From NCBI GenBank assembly GCA_016110215.1, contig JADWQD010000023.1, positions 248,001 through 312,000 on the forward strand: DNA of 64,000 nt, written 5' to 3'. A program made the translations under genes and the position numbers. The first letter of the stretch is position 1. Each line of letters begins with the position of its first letter. The notes under the pieces were generated by a model that made no database searches, was not told the DNA's origin, and saw nothing but the letters and a program-made list of their open reading frames with translations. Origin of the DNA: Capronia americana (lineage: Eukaryota; Ascomycota; Eurotiomycetes; Chaetothyriales; Herpotrichiellaceae). Shown in pieces: positions 20,082 through 31,610 of this stretch.

Positions 20082-21553
20082 TTCGGTTGCTCGTCAGTGT
20101 TAAATTGGAGAACAGGGACGAAATGAATCTACTGAAGTCATCATTTACTAAGGGTGGGATGTGCTGGTCTCTGGCCATCTTTGGGAAGGAGCGATGACGC
20201 CAGCGCTGTCCTTCTCACCATTGAAGTGCGGTTCAGCTCTCGCTCCAACTCTGAACCGTCATTGCTCTATGATACTTCGGTATCCACGTAGGAAGAGCGA
20301 ATTTCATCCAAAACTCTCAACATCCGGTTTGCTGTCCTTGCGTCAGAGGATAGCGGTTGGTCTGACTCTGATTGCAGTGTACACCAGATGTCGAACCCTC
20401 GCAGACTTTAGACTCCTTCAACCGCCGCCGTCCATCGCTACCTATCAATCTTTGCCTCGCCTACTCGTAAGAGACCATGCGTTCATCGGCCACTCTAGGG
20501 TATGTCTTACGTACGCTCACTGGGCTATCTCGCCGCATCAACTCAACGTGTCCAGAAGCGGCGTGCCGTCGTTCATCCGGACCCTATATCCCGATCGATG
20601 CGTTAACCCGGTCCATGAGCGCCACAGGTGTATCGGACTTCTTGTATCGGACGCACAATCGGTCCTTGGCCGATCAGCTTCCGTGCGGAATTACTGTCTT
20701 GCATTGGCATACTGAAGTCCGCATCCTCGAGCAACTCATCACGATCTTGCTATCGCACAGAACGTTTGCAGACTTTCCAATCCGCTGCTATCGACGGAGC
20801 TAGACGCATGTTTCAGGTGTCGGATTATCGAAGATGGAGATTGGCAAGAGATAATCAGGAACACCGCCAGCTTCGTGGTACGTAACATTCGGAGTAAACG
20901 AGCGGGCCCGACCTTCATCACCAACAACTTGTTCACAAAGTGGGGAGGGACCGTGAAGGTCATGCGATGGGTCCAAGGGATCAGCATCATCTCACATAGC
21001 TCATAACAGCGCCGTGGGCCACCGATATATGTTATTGATACCTTGGATGTTTGTCCCCTTTTTTACACGATTTCACCCAGAGGCTCGACCAGGATTGTGA
21101 TTGGAACAACGACGCCGCTAAGGGTCGGGATTTGAACACTGCTCCACCGTATTTCCAAGTCCATAAAAGCCCCGTACCTCCGAGGCTCTTCTTTCTTCGT
21201 CAGTCCTTTCCAACTCGGCGTGCTCAGATACATCAGGTAGGCTGCTGGAGGGAATCTCGGAGCGGAGTGCTCCAGGGCAAGGACATGCGGAGGGAATTAT
21301 CTATGTGTGTGAACACACGGCGTGCGACCACCTGTATCGATATGACGAGACAATGTCCATGAAATGAATATAGCGAATTCCTTTTCATCGAGAAGGACCA
21401 AAAAAATCAAAGGTAGGTAGAGCGCAGGCTGCATAGCAGTGAATGGAGAGCACGTGATGCGCGCAGGTAGGTGAATGCGTTTCGCGTTTTCTAAACACTC
21501 CCGATTCTCACATTTTCTTCATCACCAATACAACCCTTGCTTGTCATTGAAAA
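20082..21553. other. Divergent intergenic region, 1.5 kb
   Basis: This region lies between the minus-strand gene starting at 20081 and the plus-strand gene starting at 21554, so it should contain both promoters. I see no convincing gene. A pyrimidine-rich stretch and an AAAAAA tract lie near 21400. Short overlapping frames at 20161-20885 show no motif. Confidence 0.5.
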
Positions 21554-23362
21554 ATGACTCGAGGGAGGAGCGGCTCTCGCCCTCCACGGAGAGGATCCAC
21601 ACACAGAGTTTCGAAGAGAAACAACAATCAACAAGGTGGCCCAGATGGCCAATCCCAATCGTCCGCGGTGCGAAATCTGGCCCTGGAGGCTGCTACCGGC
21701 ACGCCAGTAACCTCACTGAGCGGCGCCACAGCGCAAGCATTTCTCAGAAGTGCATCTGAAGTACGGGTAGTACCCAAGCAGGAGCTCCCATACTGGGGTG
21801 CTTTCATGCGGCACTACAAGGCAAAATCCTCCGATGAGATGGAGGTTGATAGCGGGATCAGAACTTCTGATCCCGAACACCCGCGACTCCTGGCTGATCT
21901 CGATAGAATCACGGAGCAATCATCATCGCATCTTGATAGGGGCAATGGCGCTCAGAGCTGGAACCTTCCGGCGGATGAGACGCGTACCGATGCTGTCGGG
22001 AATGAGGACGAGATGGAGGTTGACGAGAACATCCAGAATTGGGATGACGCATTGGAGGCACTGGCCGATCCTGCAGTCCCTCTCCGTCCACGTGGTCCGT
22101 TGGGAACGGAGACTGAGGTTGTTGTCCGCACTTTGCAGCCAATCTCAGAAAAGGCTCAGCAGCTTGCAAACGCTGCAGGGTTGCCGGTATCTCCGCAGAC
22201 CCATTTCTCGTTCGCGAAGGACGTTCTCGATGAACGCAATCTTTCTGCTAGCTCGCTTGATACAATTAAGCATATGCTCATGAGGGGGATCTTTGACAAA
22301 TTGGGACGCACTCTGTCCAATGCCAAATTTGGCAAAGCCAAGGTCGAAGAGATCACTTCAGAGGTCGCAGCTCTTCACCCTTTCATGGGAGTAGGTGACC
22401 CGACATGGGATGCCTTTATGGCGAGCATCCACAAAGTTCACCCCGTGATTGTCGAGAGTCAAGAAACTGGTCTTCCCCCTCTGTGCCCTGTTCTTCAAGA
22501 GGTGGTGAAAGAAATCGAATCCATCCGGCAAGCAGTGGACAAGGTGGAACCTCCACCAGTCGCGAACTCGGCGATCTCTTATGACACTGCGGCAGCAATG
22601 CAGTTGCTTCAGAGCGCCCAGAATCGAGCTTCTGACATGGAGGCTTCATACAAGAAAAGCGCTTCGTCTGGCTTTGGAAAGCTCAAGGCCGCAATTGGCA
22701 AAGTCCTCGAACACCCCAAGTTAGAGGCAGCGATTCGAACGGAACAGAACGGGACGCAAGACCTAAGGCAAATGCCTCAGCATGCTGCAGACTTTGAATT
22801 GAGCTTCCCGTTGATCATTGACCGCCTGAGACGGATTATCAGCGCTTGGGTCAACGTGACTCTGACGTACATCGTCCATGACAAGAAGTCATTGCGCCGG
22901 GCCAGCGATTTGACTCGGTACCAGTACTTCTGTGCCTTGAAAGTCATCGAGAAGACAGTCATCGAAGCTGTTCTTCCCTACATGTTCCTGGAAAAGCTCC
23001 ACGACTGGAAGCAAAAATATCTTCCGTCCTTCGCTTATTTCGATGGGGACGCTGCAGCTTGGTGGGCGGTGGTGCATGATATCCATGACGCCCTGCTGGA
23101 GATCTTTCAACTCGGCCGTGATCATGCTGCGGCTTCTCTACCCACCGGGGTTGAGCTAGAGGCGAAACTTTCCCTCGATGAACTCGTCTGCCAAGCGGCA
23201 TCTTCTCGCTGCACCAACGGCGCTTCGGACGAATTTGTTACCGACCAGATCGACCATGCCGCACTGGCGGCTATGTCTACGCAGGTCACTTCACTGGACG
23301 CTGCTCCTCCGCGCCACCAGACTTTCTCGCCGGACTCGATGAGCTCGAAGGATCGATCCTAG
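21554..23362 (+). CDS. Orphan protein, 602 residues, possible extension in another frame to 23451
   Basis: This is one open frame from the ATG at 21554. The N-terminus is basic and Ser/Arg/Gly-rich (MTRGRSGSRPPRRG). Two acidic DEMEVD repeats lie in the first 160 residues. The rest is mainly helical, with SSGFGKLKAAIGKVLEHP and a Trp-containing C-terminal helical region. I recognise no family. After the stop at 23362, the +2 frame continues open from about 23290 to a TAG at 23449-23451. It encodes a strongly acidic tail (DELEGSILDDEFDD, DEDLLSYSGDEE), which looks like real C-terminal coding sequence. A sequencing indel, a missed intron or a true frameshift could link the two. It is the only plus-strand gene in the 10-29 kb block. 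Confidence 0.68.
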   Translation: MTRGRSGSRPPRRGSTHRVSKRNNNQQGGPDGQSQSSAVRNLALEAATGTPVTSLSGATAQAFLRSASEVRVVPKQELPYWGAFMRHYKAKSSDEMEVDSGIRTSDPEHPRLLADLDRITEQSSSHLDRGNGAQSWNLPADETRTDAVGNEDEMEVDENIQNWDDALEALADPAVPLRPRGPLGTETEVVVRTLQPISEKAQQLANAAGLPVSPQTHFSFAKDVLDERNLSASSLDTIKHMLMRGIFDKLGRTLSNAKFGKAKVEEITSEVAALHPFMGVGDPTWDAFMASIHKVHPVIVESQETGLPPLCPVLQEVVKEIESIRQAVDKVEPPPVANSAISYDTAAAMQLLQSAQNRASDMEASYKKSASSGFGKLKAAIGKVLEHPKLEAAIRTEQNGTQDLRQMPQHAADFELSFPLIIDRLRRIISAWVNVTLTYIVHDKKSLRRASDLTRYQYFCALKVIEKTVIEAVLPYMFLEKLHDWKQKYLPSFAYFDGDAAAWWAVVHDIHDALLEIFQLGRDHAAASLPTGVELEAKLSLDELVCQAASSRCTNGASDEFVTDQIDHAALAAMSTQVTSLDAAPPRHQTFSPDSMSSKDRS

Positions 23363-23451
23363 ACGACGAGTTCGATGACGCTGCCGCGATCGCATTGCCT
23401 GACTCTGGGCATGACGAGGATCTCCTCTCATACAGTGGCGATGAAGAATAG

Positions 23452-24498
23452 CACTTCGCTTCGGGAGAACCTGCCGTCTACAGGAAACATGGCAATGAGG
23501 CCCCCTGAGGTCGAGGAGCTCTTGTAGAGTGCGGATGTCACGGGCGTAGGCCCATTTCTTGTAGGGGATAGACTGTAGCACGGTCTGGGAAACAAAAACA
23601 ATCGATTACACAAAATTCAACTGCAACGGTTCTGCACTGTCCCTGGCATACTTGTCAACTACTACTCCATAAGCCGAAGGAGAACCGGCACATCTAAGGT
23701 TCAAAACGTCCACGGTGCCAAAGAATCGGTCGTCAATCACCGAGTAGGTAGGGTAATGACTGTGTACGGCAGCTTCACTACCGTAACGACAGACGCCTTT
23801 TTATCTGGTAATACCGTCAAGACGGAACTTGTTCACAATCACAAACAACTCGGTCAAAACCAACCCTCATCAATATTGAGATGCTCTAAATCCGCATGAA
23901 TTCTGTCATCTCGATGCCGGCATCGAAGGACTTCCACCTCGTCACACTCGACCAAGTATCTCCATTGATCAACCCTGGGCTGGGGACAGGACTGGCAACC
24001 CGCAGAACGAGGAATACACTAGACAACAGAATTACTTCTCTAGATCATTATCAGACTGTGAGATTCGAGGAGATTCTATTCCATGGTGCCCTGGGATGCT
24101 TAGCAGAAGTTTTGAAACATGAACAGTGGACACCGTGATTCTCCCTCGCCTTTTCGATGACGGCTGACGTTCGTTGACCTTTTTGAATCCAAGTCGATAG
24201 AGGCTTATACTCCCCCTACTCCGAAGACTAGCCGCCAGTCGACGGAGGCTGCGAGGTGGCCGACGCCGCATCACCAGCTCGAGCATCGAACAATGACTAA
24301 GTATGCACAGGGAACGGTTCAATCTCAATGCGGTGCGCATATGTATCCTCCTCAGGATTGGACTTTTGAGTCTCTGGATAACGCTGGCAAGTGCGATATT
24401 CGGCTGCCTAGACGATGACCCGTTGCGACCTCAAATAACTATTTGAGTCAATTTGTTCTCCGAAGTTAATTGCAATTCAGTCGCCTCCATAATGTCTG
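23452..24498. other. Intergenic, about 1 kb
   Basis: I see no gene with motif support. The stretch is the 3' flank of two convergent genes. Short frames at 23896-24138 (+) and 24032-24340 (-) overlap each other and look like chance. Confidence 0.45.
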
Positions 24499-26272
24499 TC
24501 ATATGATGGGCCTTTTGTTCCATAAGGCATCTGAGACGGTGTCGCCTGTGTAAAAATCCATCTTCCCAGTCTGGAGGAACGCTATAGAGCGAAAGCTAAG
24601 AACTTCATCCCATACTTCCTTCAGAACACTGAAGGTAAGACTGAAAGGATCTATAATCTCGGCCAGCATCGCATGTACGTCGTCCATATGACGGACATCG
24701 AGGTAAAGTGTTGCTAAATGCTTGATGAACCAGCTTCTCTCGCAATGACCGCGAGCTGCCATTGCCCCTGCTACAAAAATAACAAACAGAGTGCACCTGC
24801 AAGTACTGCTGACAGAAGACAGACCCATCCCAGCAAGCTTCTTCCTTAATATGACCAGGTTTGATCTCACACGAGGAGCCATCGTATTGAATTCAATACC
24901 GTTGAGGTACACGATCAAGAAGACCGCAATTTGGAAGCAGTGCTGGATCCTTGTGTTTTCAAATTTGGTCAACAACTTGCTATTAATGTCGATTCGCAAG
25001 ATTGTGGACCCCGTTTCGCTTTGGAGCTTGTCGGCGGGTTCTTCGACACGCCAGGTCAACATTCGTGCTGATACGCTCGATCGATGGTGATGCCACTCTC
25101 GATCTGAGGACCATGCTGTACGATCGATCTCAATCACTGGGTGCTTAAGTGTGCTCTGCTCATAGGTTTGTAGGATGATCGACTGTTGGTGCATGAATGC
25201 CCGAACAATGTTCACCTTCATTCTACAGTGGGGTCAGCAACGGCAGGATTGCAAGGCGCGAGAAAGCTCACACTGCCAGTTCTCGGTGTAGATGGACCTT
25301 AGTCTTGCCAGCTGCAGGTGCGATGTGCGTGAGACCCTTGTAATGCAGCCTTGCTGATTCACCATCGGCGAGTAGTACCTGGACGGCCGTCAAAATCAGT
25401 CGCGTCCTGGAGTAAGATCTGAGAAGTTCAGAGACACTTACGGACATCCGAAACAGGAACAGGATGGCTTCATAGCATTCCTCGGTGGTCTCTGGTGACA
25501 ATCGGCAAAGGAGTGTGTTCAACTCGGTCAGACAACACGTCTGCAGCCTGAGCCACGAAGGGATGGGCCATAGTGATATCCTGCCTTCGTGAGCGGCGGG
25601 TGGGAGGACAACACCTGGTCCGCCATTAAGGAACCAGGACAAGAACATAGAGGTGAACGCCGCGACGGCATAGCAGAGAGCCGATGTCTTCTGAAGCTGA
25701 GCTAGATTGTCGAGCCACTGCCACGGTTGCATCAAACTAATGGCAAATGGCCGAATGACTGTGAAGTAGAAATGTAAGTTAGACCTAATCTCGGCGTCAA
25801 ATTCGACGTTGGTTGGAGTAAAAGGGTCGAAGAAATGGGATCCCAGTTGCGTAATAGAAGGAGAAATGATATCCCTGAAGATGGTCCAGGCCTCAACATC
25901 ATTATTCTGGACTTGAAATGTCTCGTCGAAAGGTCCGGCACGCATGTGTCTGCTGCGTCGGACAATAATTGCACTGTGATATGCCTTGAGCCGGTCGACA
26001 CTCTCGGCATGGGCAGCTTTATCGACTCCAGCTTTGATACTTTTCAAGCTCGTCGCAATCTGCAAGGGTGGCTTCCGTGCGGCCAGGATAGCCCTGGTGG
26101 TTGAGTCAAGTGCCAGGCTTCGCCGATGGGTTCTTCTCCACGCTCTGTACCGGGCAGACACATGCGACGCCACGGCTTTCGCGTTCTCATTACCGAAGGT
26201 GTATCGTATGGGATCATTCTTGATGAAAAGTAGTGGCAACTGATTGCCCTGCTTGGACATTATTCTTGACAT
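24499..26272 (-). CDS. Fungal transcription-factor-domain protein without a zinc cluster, 3 exons
   Basis: Proposed minus-strand exons are 26272-25442, 25378-25272 and 25222-24499, giving about 553 residues. The first intron (GTAAGT...GTCCAG, 63 nt) keeps the frame even if retained. Removing it gives FRMSVLLADGESARLHYKGL, which matches the helical 'G-x-x-x-A-x-x-H-x-x-G-L' signature of Fungal_trans_2-type proteins. The N-terminus has LFIKNDP, then ASHVSARYRAWRRTHRR, the conserved basic region seen in this family when the Zn2Cys6 part is absent. The start could be Met1 or Met5. No DNA-binding domain is visible, so it may act as a cofactor, or it may be a former regulator that lost its cluster. 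It forms a same-strand tandem with the next gene, probably by old duplication. Confidence 0.75.
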
Positions 26273-26914
26273 TAGATGCTGGATGTCAATCCCAAGACGC
26301 TGCTCTATTTCGAACGGCCAGGGTTGATGGCTCCAGTGGAGTTGAAGAGCGCAAGCTCTTCTTGGTGCCTGATACAGGTTGCAATCACCTCTGCTTTACA
26401 GCCAGGGGGGGGAGAGGGGGGCGGCGAAATACGTATAACAACGACTGTCGCTTTTCTGTCATGCTTTGGACGCTGAGAGGGAGAAGCGACAAGACTCCAG
26501 GTTGTGAACCAGTCTGGTTGCTTTAGTAGATGGGCACGCTGGACTATGCCTTCTGGCCCTAGCATTAGACCCCCCGGCCTGCAACGAAAGCAGCATGCAT
26601 GTTGTGGAAATATGTACAACTTCCTATAGAGGCTTAGCTTGGCGCGAAAGGGGTTCGGTTCGGCTATGAAGGCACTAAACTAAAGTTCTGGGTCGCCCTT
26701 GGCTGTCCGTCTTCGTCTGCTGATTTCAGCGTGGCCATTCCTTGATGCATTATGGCGAATGACGTCTGAATCAGAGGCTTCATCTCGTGCATGGCGACCC
26801 AGACGGCAAAGACGTTGCAGTCTCAGGTTGAGCCAGTCCCTGCCCCAGGATGGCCTTCAATTGGTCGTCGCAGGCCTTTGGCCATCAACTTGCATAAGAG
26901 CGCCGGCATGCATC
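26273..26914. other. Intergenic between the two tandem regulators
   Basis: This holds the promoter of the downstream regulator and the 3' flank of the upstream one. A G-rich run (a stretch of nine G, then GAGAGGGGGGCGG) lies near 26404-26425. No gene is visible. Confidence 0.5.
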
Positions 26915-28961
26915 TCAGGCGTAGCTCAAGGGCAAGTGAAGGTGGAGATCACACAAATCCTTGAGTACCCCATCATACACATTATCTCGATATAGGAACA
27001 CGGTGAGAGCCTTTCGCATCTCACCCATCGTCTGGTACGCTTCTGCTTGGACCACTTGGTGTATTTTGATCGCGAACCAGACTTGTTCCGTTTGCCCTTG
27101 AGATCCAAAATATCCAATGAAGAGTATCCAAAACAAGATTCTATGGTGGGGTTTCCAGAAGTTCCCGATCTCCGAGGACTGCAGGGACGCAACCAGCCGT
27201 GTGATCATCGACTGGAGCAGGTTCCTAGAGGGCACTTTCCGAATGGCGGTATTGAGATATATCAAAGCCGCCACTCGCCACGCATCCTGACGATGATGAT
27301 GTGGCGAGTCACTGACATCGATCCGTGGAATCGAAAAAGATACAATGTCATGTTGGGCTTTGGCATAAGTATCCTCGCCAAACTCTCTCATCGCGGCTGT
27401 GATCTGATGGGGAGCACGGATGTTGAGCTCGACCAGCTGCGTCAGAATTCGTAGGCAGTCTTCCACACCAGAGAGATGGTCACCCAAGAATTCCTGAAGG
27501 TAATCGTCGACAGCTGATCTGCGGATTTTTTCGGCCATCATCTTCGCTTCAGCTGTCAACTTTCCATTGTGGTAAAACATGCTCCTGAACAGAGGGAGCA
27601 ACGGAGGTTTATTTCGCATCCAAGCCATCAGGCCATCACCTCTGGCAATACGACCCGTCAGTCTTGGTACCCTAGGAAACAAACTTATTCACTGTAAGTG
27701 ACCCACTTTGAGACGTGATATGCGGCTTGACGAGGAAGTGTATCGATGCCTCCTCTCAGTTGAACCATTCTGACGATACCGTTGTGATGTGAGGCGAACT
27801 GTTCCTTACCACCCTTGGTCTGTATCATGCGTACTTCGTCAACATCCCGGCACGCGAACAGATTAGTGCAACTCACCGCAACTCCTGCCAGATGGCAGCT
27901 TGTGACTATAGTGGAACAACTCAGCGCTTCTTTCGGATTCTCTAATCTATGTTGCAGCAGTTTCACAGCTTCGAAGAAATGAAAATTCGCTTCCAGTTGT
28001 GAACGTGCGGATTCTTGAATTTGATTGTTCCTCAGTCGTCTTGAACATATTTCCCAGGCCGCATCTGCAGCGATAGCATGCATGCAGCCTTCATCATTAA
28101 CCACGCCCCTCAGTATGTCAACCAAGGTCAGCGCTGCCACGCTTTTGTTTGTGGTCCCATAGATAGGAGGATTCAGCACAGGAGCCACTACTTCCAAGTC
28201 TGCGTGGTCATAAATGTGTCAGCCGAGGAACAGCCACCCTCCCTGCTGCAGTGCTTACAGTGATTAAGCAATTCATGAACACGATGCGTGATTGGTGCCA
28301 AAGTGGTGGCAAAAACCTCAAATGACTCTGCCCGCGGCGCGTTGGGCAAGCCATCGTATTCGATTGCGAAGTATTCGGTGTCGGAATCTCCAGGAAACCT
28401 CGAGAGACCACAATAGACACAAACGAGTGTGACGCCCCGGCATGCCTGTTTGAACTGTGACGGTGTTTTCGATTGATTGCCATTCATTTGGCTGCGAGGG
28501 TTACCCTTTGGTTTGCAAAAGGTTGTCGGACGCCGAGCCTGAATGCCGCTAAGTCCACGTATCTCTTGGCCCACCGCGGCAAGCGGAGGGTTTCTCTGCA
28601 AGGCACGTTTTCTCTCATGTACTTGGCGCATGGCATGCGCTTTGATTCTGCTTCGGTCTTGCTCCGAGATGTGACGACAAGGATTCTGGACGTGGATGAT
28701 CTGCATGTCTACAAACGCTGCACATTGCGGCCGATCTGTCCTGATCGCCAATTCCCTGGTTATTGGTAGGTTTCGCCTCTGTTCTAAGTCCGAGCGTGTC
28801 TTGCTAGCGATCGCAGAGCTCCATGAGATACTCACATCCGCCTCTGTCGGGAAATGAGTAGACGTTGGCGGCTCATGCAAATCCAGCAGACTGGGGAAGG
28901 CTGGAGGGTTCAAGAGAATGGGCGAGTGATGTTCATTATTGTCCGCAGACGTAACCATCAT
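26915..28961 (-). CDS. Second fungal transcription-factor-domain protein without a zinc cluster, 5 exons
   Basis: Proposed exons are 28961-28836, 28778-28259, 28199-27877, 27819-27707 and 27641-26915, giving 602 residues in one frame. The frame is open further up to a GTG, but the first ATG is at 28961. Intron 3 removes 57 nt to give HLAGVATKGGKEQFASHHNG. The last intron (GTGGGT...GACTGACGG...TTGCCAG) bridges an apparent stop and frame change and yields AYHVSKGDGLMAWMRNKPP. Family features are QCAAFVDMQI, then RIKAHAMRQVHERKRALQR, and the helical signature NGIVRMVQLRGGIDTL. These match Fungal_trans_2-type proteins. No Zn2Cys6 cluster precedes them; an upstream exon encoding one cannot be excluded but I do not see it. 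It lies next to, and divergent from, the second UNC93-like transporter. Confidence 0.75.
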
Positions 28962-29026
28962 TGCTGGATTGGATTGTATCTGAAGAGATTTGGTGTTTCC
29001 TTTGGTTGCAGAATGATCGCACGATA

Positions 29027-29362
29027 TCACACTTCCACATTTTCAGCCCATGTTGATGTCCAGCGGTAGTTGCTCGCTCCAAGATTGGGAGTCACTTTCT
29101 CGTTTTCGCCATTGGATTTTCTCTCGGCTACTTGGACCTCCTGTTCGATAGCTTTAGCGACCGAGGTTAGGGATGAATGACAAGTTGGTGGAGCGACGAA
29201 GCCAGTCAAAGCTATGTGAGCCCTCAACCGGACCTTCGATAGGATAGCCACTAAGGCTTGGAGTGGTGTAGCGGTGGTTTTCGTGAGCCCTTCCATAGCA
29301 TCCAGACACGGCTGCATGTGCTCCTGCATTTTGGTGCGTAGTCCTCTTTCAGCACTGCACAT
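29027..29362 (-). CDS. Small open frame of 111 residues, unknown
   Basis: An ATG at 29362 opens 111 codons (MCSAERGLRTKMQEHMQPC, later ERKSNGENEKVTPN). Composition is protein-like and amphipathic. It lies just upstream of the regulator at 26915-28961 on the same strand and ends 66 bases before that gene's first ATG. It may be an upstream exon, a small gene, or a 5' leader. No motif is seen. Confidence 0.35.
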   Translation of the reverse strand: MCSAERGLRTKMQEHMQPCLDAMEGLTKTTATPLQALVAILSKVRLRAHIALTGFVAPPTCHSSLTSVAKAIEQEVQVAERKSNGENEKVTPNLGASNYRWTSTWAENVEV

Positions 29363-29705
29363 TCCGTATTAGGATAACGGGGTTATGTCAGCCCGTCGTT
29401 TTAGTCCTCTTATAGTTACAAGCATTCAAACCGCAGTACAGAGACGAATGATGCAGCGCCTGCGCTGCGGTCCAAGACAGCCGATAGTTGTTGTGGTTTC
29501 CCTTGCAACATGCGCTACGATCGCGATTCGAGATTAGTCAAGCGAGAGAATGCATCTTACTTCCCCGCAGCTAGAGGGTAACGAGAGTGTGACGGCGTAG
29601 TGACATGGCATCCATTGCAAGCCACCACATTTTCACCATGCGCGGTCATATAAGGACAGGTAGAGTAGATACCTTCATCCAGGCTCGCCTATCCAGATAA
29701 TTGTT
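29363..29705. other. Divergent intergenic region before the second transporter
   Basis: This 343-base stretch should hold promoters for the plus-strand transporter and the minus-strand genes. Composition is normal and no gene is seen. TATA-like TCATATAAGG lies at about 29646. Confidence 0.45.
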
Positions 29706-31410
29706 ATGCTCAGCACCATAACGAATTCGATAAGCAGAATGGTTTTGCTCAAAATGCAACGTACATCGTGCGTACCATGGGCCAGAGTATCCTTGATTTC
29801 CGCTAACCAGACAAACAGGCCCATGTGTCAATCCGCTATCGTCTCGGTCGTCGTGTTTTGCTGTGTAGGCCTCACAGCCGCAGTCTCTGGGCTGGGTGCC
29901 GGAGGCAGTCACCCTGGAAACATACCCGTTGTTGACCGAGTCAATGCGATTCTTTGTGCCTGCATGGTTCTCTCGGGTCTCGTGTCGGGAAGCTTCATCA
30001 ACAAACTGGGACCCAGGCCGTGTCTAGTCTTTGCCGCAGCGGGATATCCCATCTACACAGGAGGGCTCTGGTGGCTTGATTCAGGCCGTGCCGTGGGATT
30101 CACCTACTTCTGCGGTGCCTTCCACGGCATCACGGCCGGCCTATTTTATTCCACTGCAAGTATGAGCATCTCTTTCCCATGCCTCAACCGAGATCAAGTG
30201 GGAGGATTAGACCTTTGGGGATCATCCTGACATGCAATAGCATATATCGTCGGCTGCTACTCGACCGAACAGGTGAGAGGAGCATACGTCTCCTCTATCT
30301 GGGTTGCCTTTGCGCTTGGGTCTGCCATCGGCTCAGGTACGAGTGGCGCAGACAGCTTCCATGGGCCGCCTCACTAATCTGATGCAACTTTTGGCAGCAA
30401 CCGTCCTGGCGATTACTACCTATTCTGGCATGTCAAGGAGCCACGTGCCGCCTGCCGTTTACATCACGGTCATTGGTATCCAATCTTTTGGCGCTTTGGT
30501 TGCCTCCTTTTTGAGCGACCCGTCCACAATTCGACGTGATGACGGACGTGCCATCGCCTATTTTCCAACACATTCTTGGATCGAGGAACTGAGATTCATA
30601 TTCCGGAATGCGATGACAGTTAAGACACTGATTCCGGCCTTGGCATTTGCTGTTTGTCAAGTTCCAAATGGATTCTTTGCCTCTATCAATGCATTTTATT
30701 TCAACGCCCGCACGAGAGCCCTCAACAGCGTAGGATATTGGTCGGCCACGGCGATTGGGTCCTTGATCGCTGGCGTATGTTGTGACTGTCGTCGACTTGG
30801 ACATCGACGCCGACGCGGGATTCTGGTTGGTGCCGTTATTATCCTAGCCATCTCCAGCATTTGGTCGGGCGTACTGTTTTTCCTGATCAAGTACAACGTC
30901 GACCGCTATGGATCTCCTCCTCACGTGGACTGGACAGATCAACCACTCTCGATATCCGTCACGCCTCTCGTCATTCTGACTCTCTCTGGTCTTGTGCCCG
31001 GTGCCATAACTGCATACGTTCAGTGGCTCGCATCATCGTACTCCAACAATCCAGTCGTTGTGGCTCGGCTGATGGGCTATGTCGAAGCTCTTCGAGGATT
31101 GGGTCAGGCTATTATGTATGCCTTAGACTCTCATAAGGTGGCATATCGGACGGAAGGCATCTTCCTATTATCCTGGTTAATGCCCGCGGCGGCGTCTTGC
31201 GTCGTTGCTGTGGCGCTCTACACTAGCGATACGGAATATGGAAATGAGAGTGCTGTGATCATCCCAGAGATTTTTCATCGCCAGAGGAGCATTTTTAAAA
31301 GGAACCAACCGGCTACAGAGGGAGATAGAGCTAATGTGGAGGATAGAGAGAAGAAAGTACCTGTTTATAGTGTTACTCCTAACGTAAACGGGGCTATTAA
31401 TGAGTGTTAA
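29706..31410 (+). CDS. Second UNC93-like (DUF895) MFS-type transporter, 3 exons
   Basis: Exons are 29706-30159, 30241-30336 and 30398-31410, joining in frame to about 520 residues. The true ATG may be 29706 or 29739, or a short 5' exon may exist, because recognisable homology begins at CQSAIVSVVVFCCVGL. The motif SGLGAGGSHPG follows the first helix. Splicing produces STATYIVGCYSTEQVRGAYV, the expected start of helices 4-5. DPSTIRRDDGRAI and VDWTDQP are shared in kind with the transporter at 233-2054, with about eleven membrane segments in total. Substrate is unknown. The stop codon lies at the very edge of the RIP-degraded half, and the last 100 bases are already AT-richer, so this gene may suffer RIP leakage. 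Two zinc-less regulators are next to it. Confidence 0.87.
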
Positions 31411-31503
31411 AGAATAATATTACTATAAGAGGATATTTATATAACTATCTACTCTCAATATACTAACTTTAATTCTCCTCTCTATCTTAGGATAGATATT
31501 ATA

Positions 31504-31610
31504 TATAACGGCGCGATATACTAATAGAAAGAGGTAGGGTAAACACTATATAAAGGTATAGATTACTTAATATAAAGAGACTAAACTAGAGAGAGAAGAA
31601 AAGATATCTA
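31504..31610. repeat. LTR-like fragment related to the chromovirus LTR
   Basis: The stretch starts TATAACGGCGCGATATACTA and runs through AAGAGACTAAACTAGAGAGA. It parallels the first ~107 bases of the LTRs at 49462 and 55231. Beyond this point it diverges, so it is a truncated or chimeric LTR of a related family. It lies within 100 bases of the border with the transporter gene. Confidence 0.75.

Noticed and set aside
21115..21185. tRNA-like word (TTCAAATCC on the minus strand)
   Set aside because: Only a T-loop-like word is present. The T stem does not pair and no A box, anticodon arm or acceptor stem fits.
26404..26425. G-rich run as a G-quadruplex or telomere-like sequence
   Set aside because: It is one homopolymer-rich tract without TTAGGG repeats; a quadruplex is possible but not specific.
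27680..27710. Apparent stop and frame change in the second zinc-less regulator
   Set aside because: A GTGGGT donor at 27706 and a TTGCCAG acceptor at 27642, with a CTGAC branch word, remove 65 nt and restore one frame through to 26915, so no pseudogene is needed.
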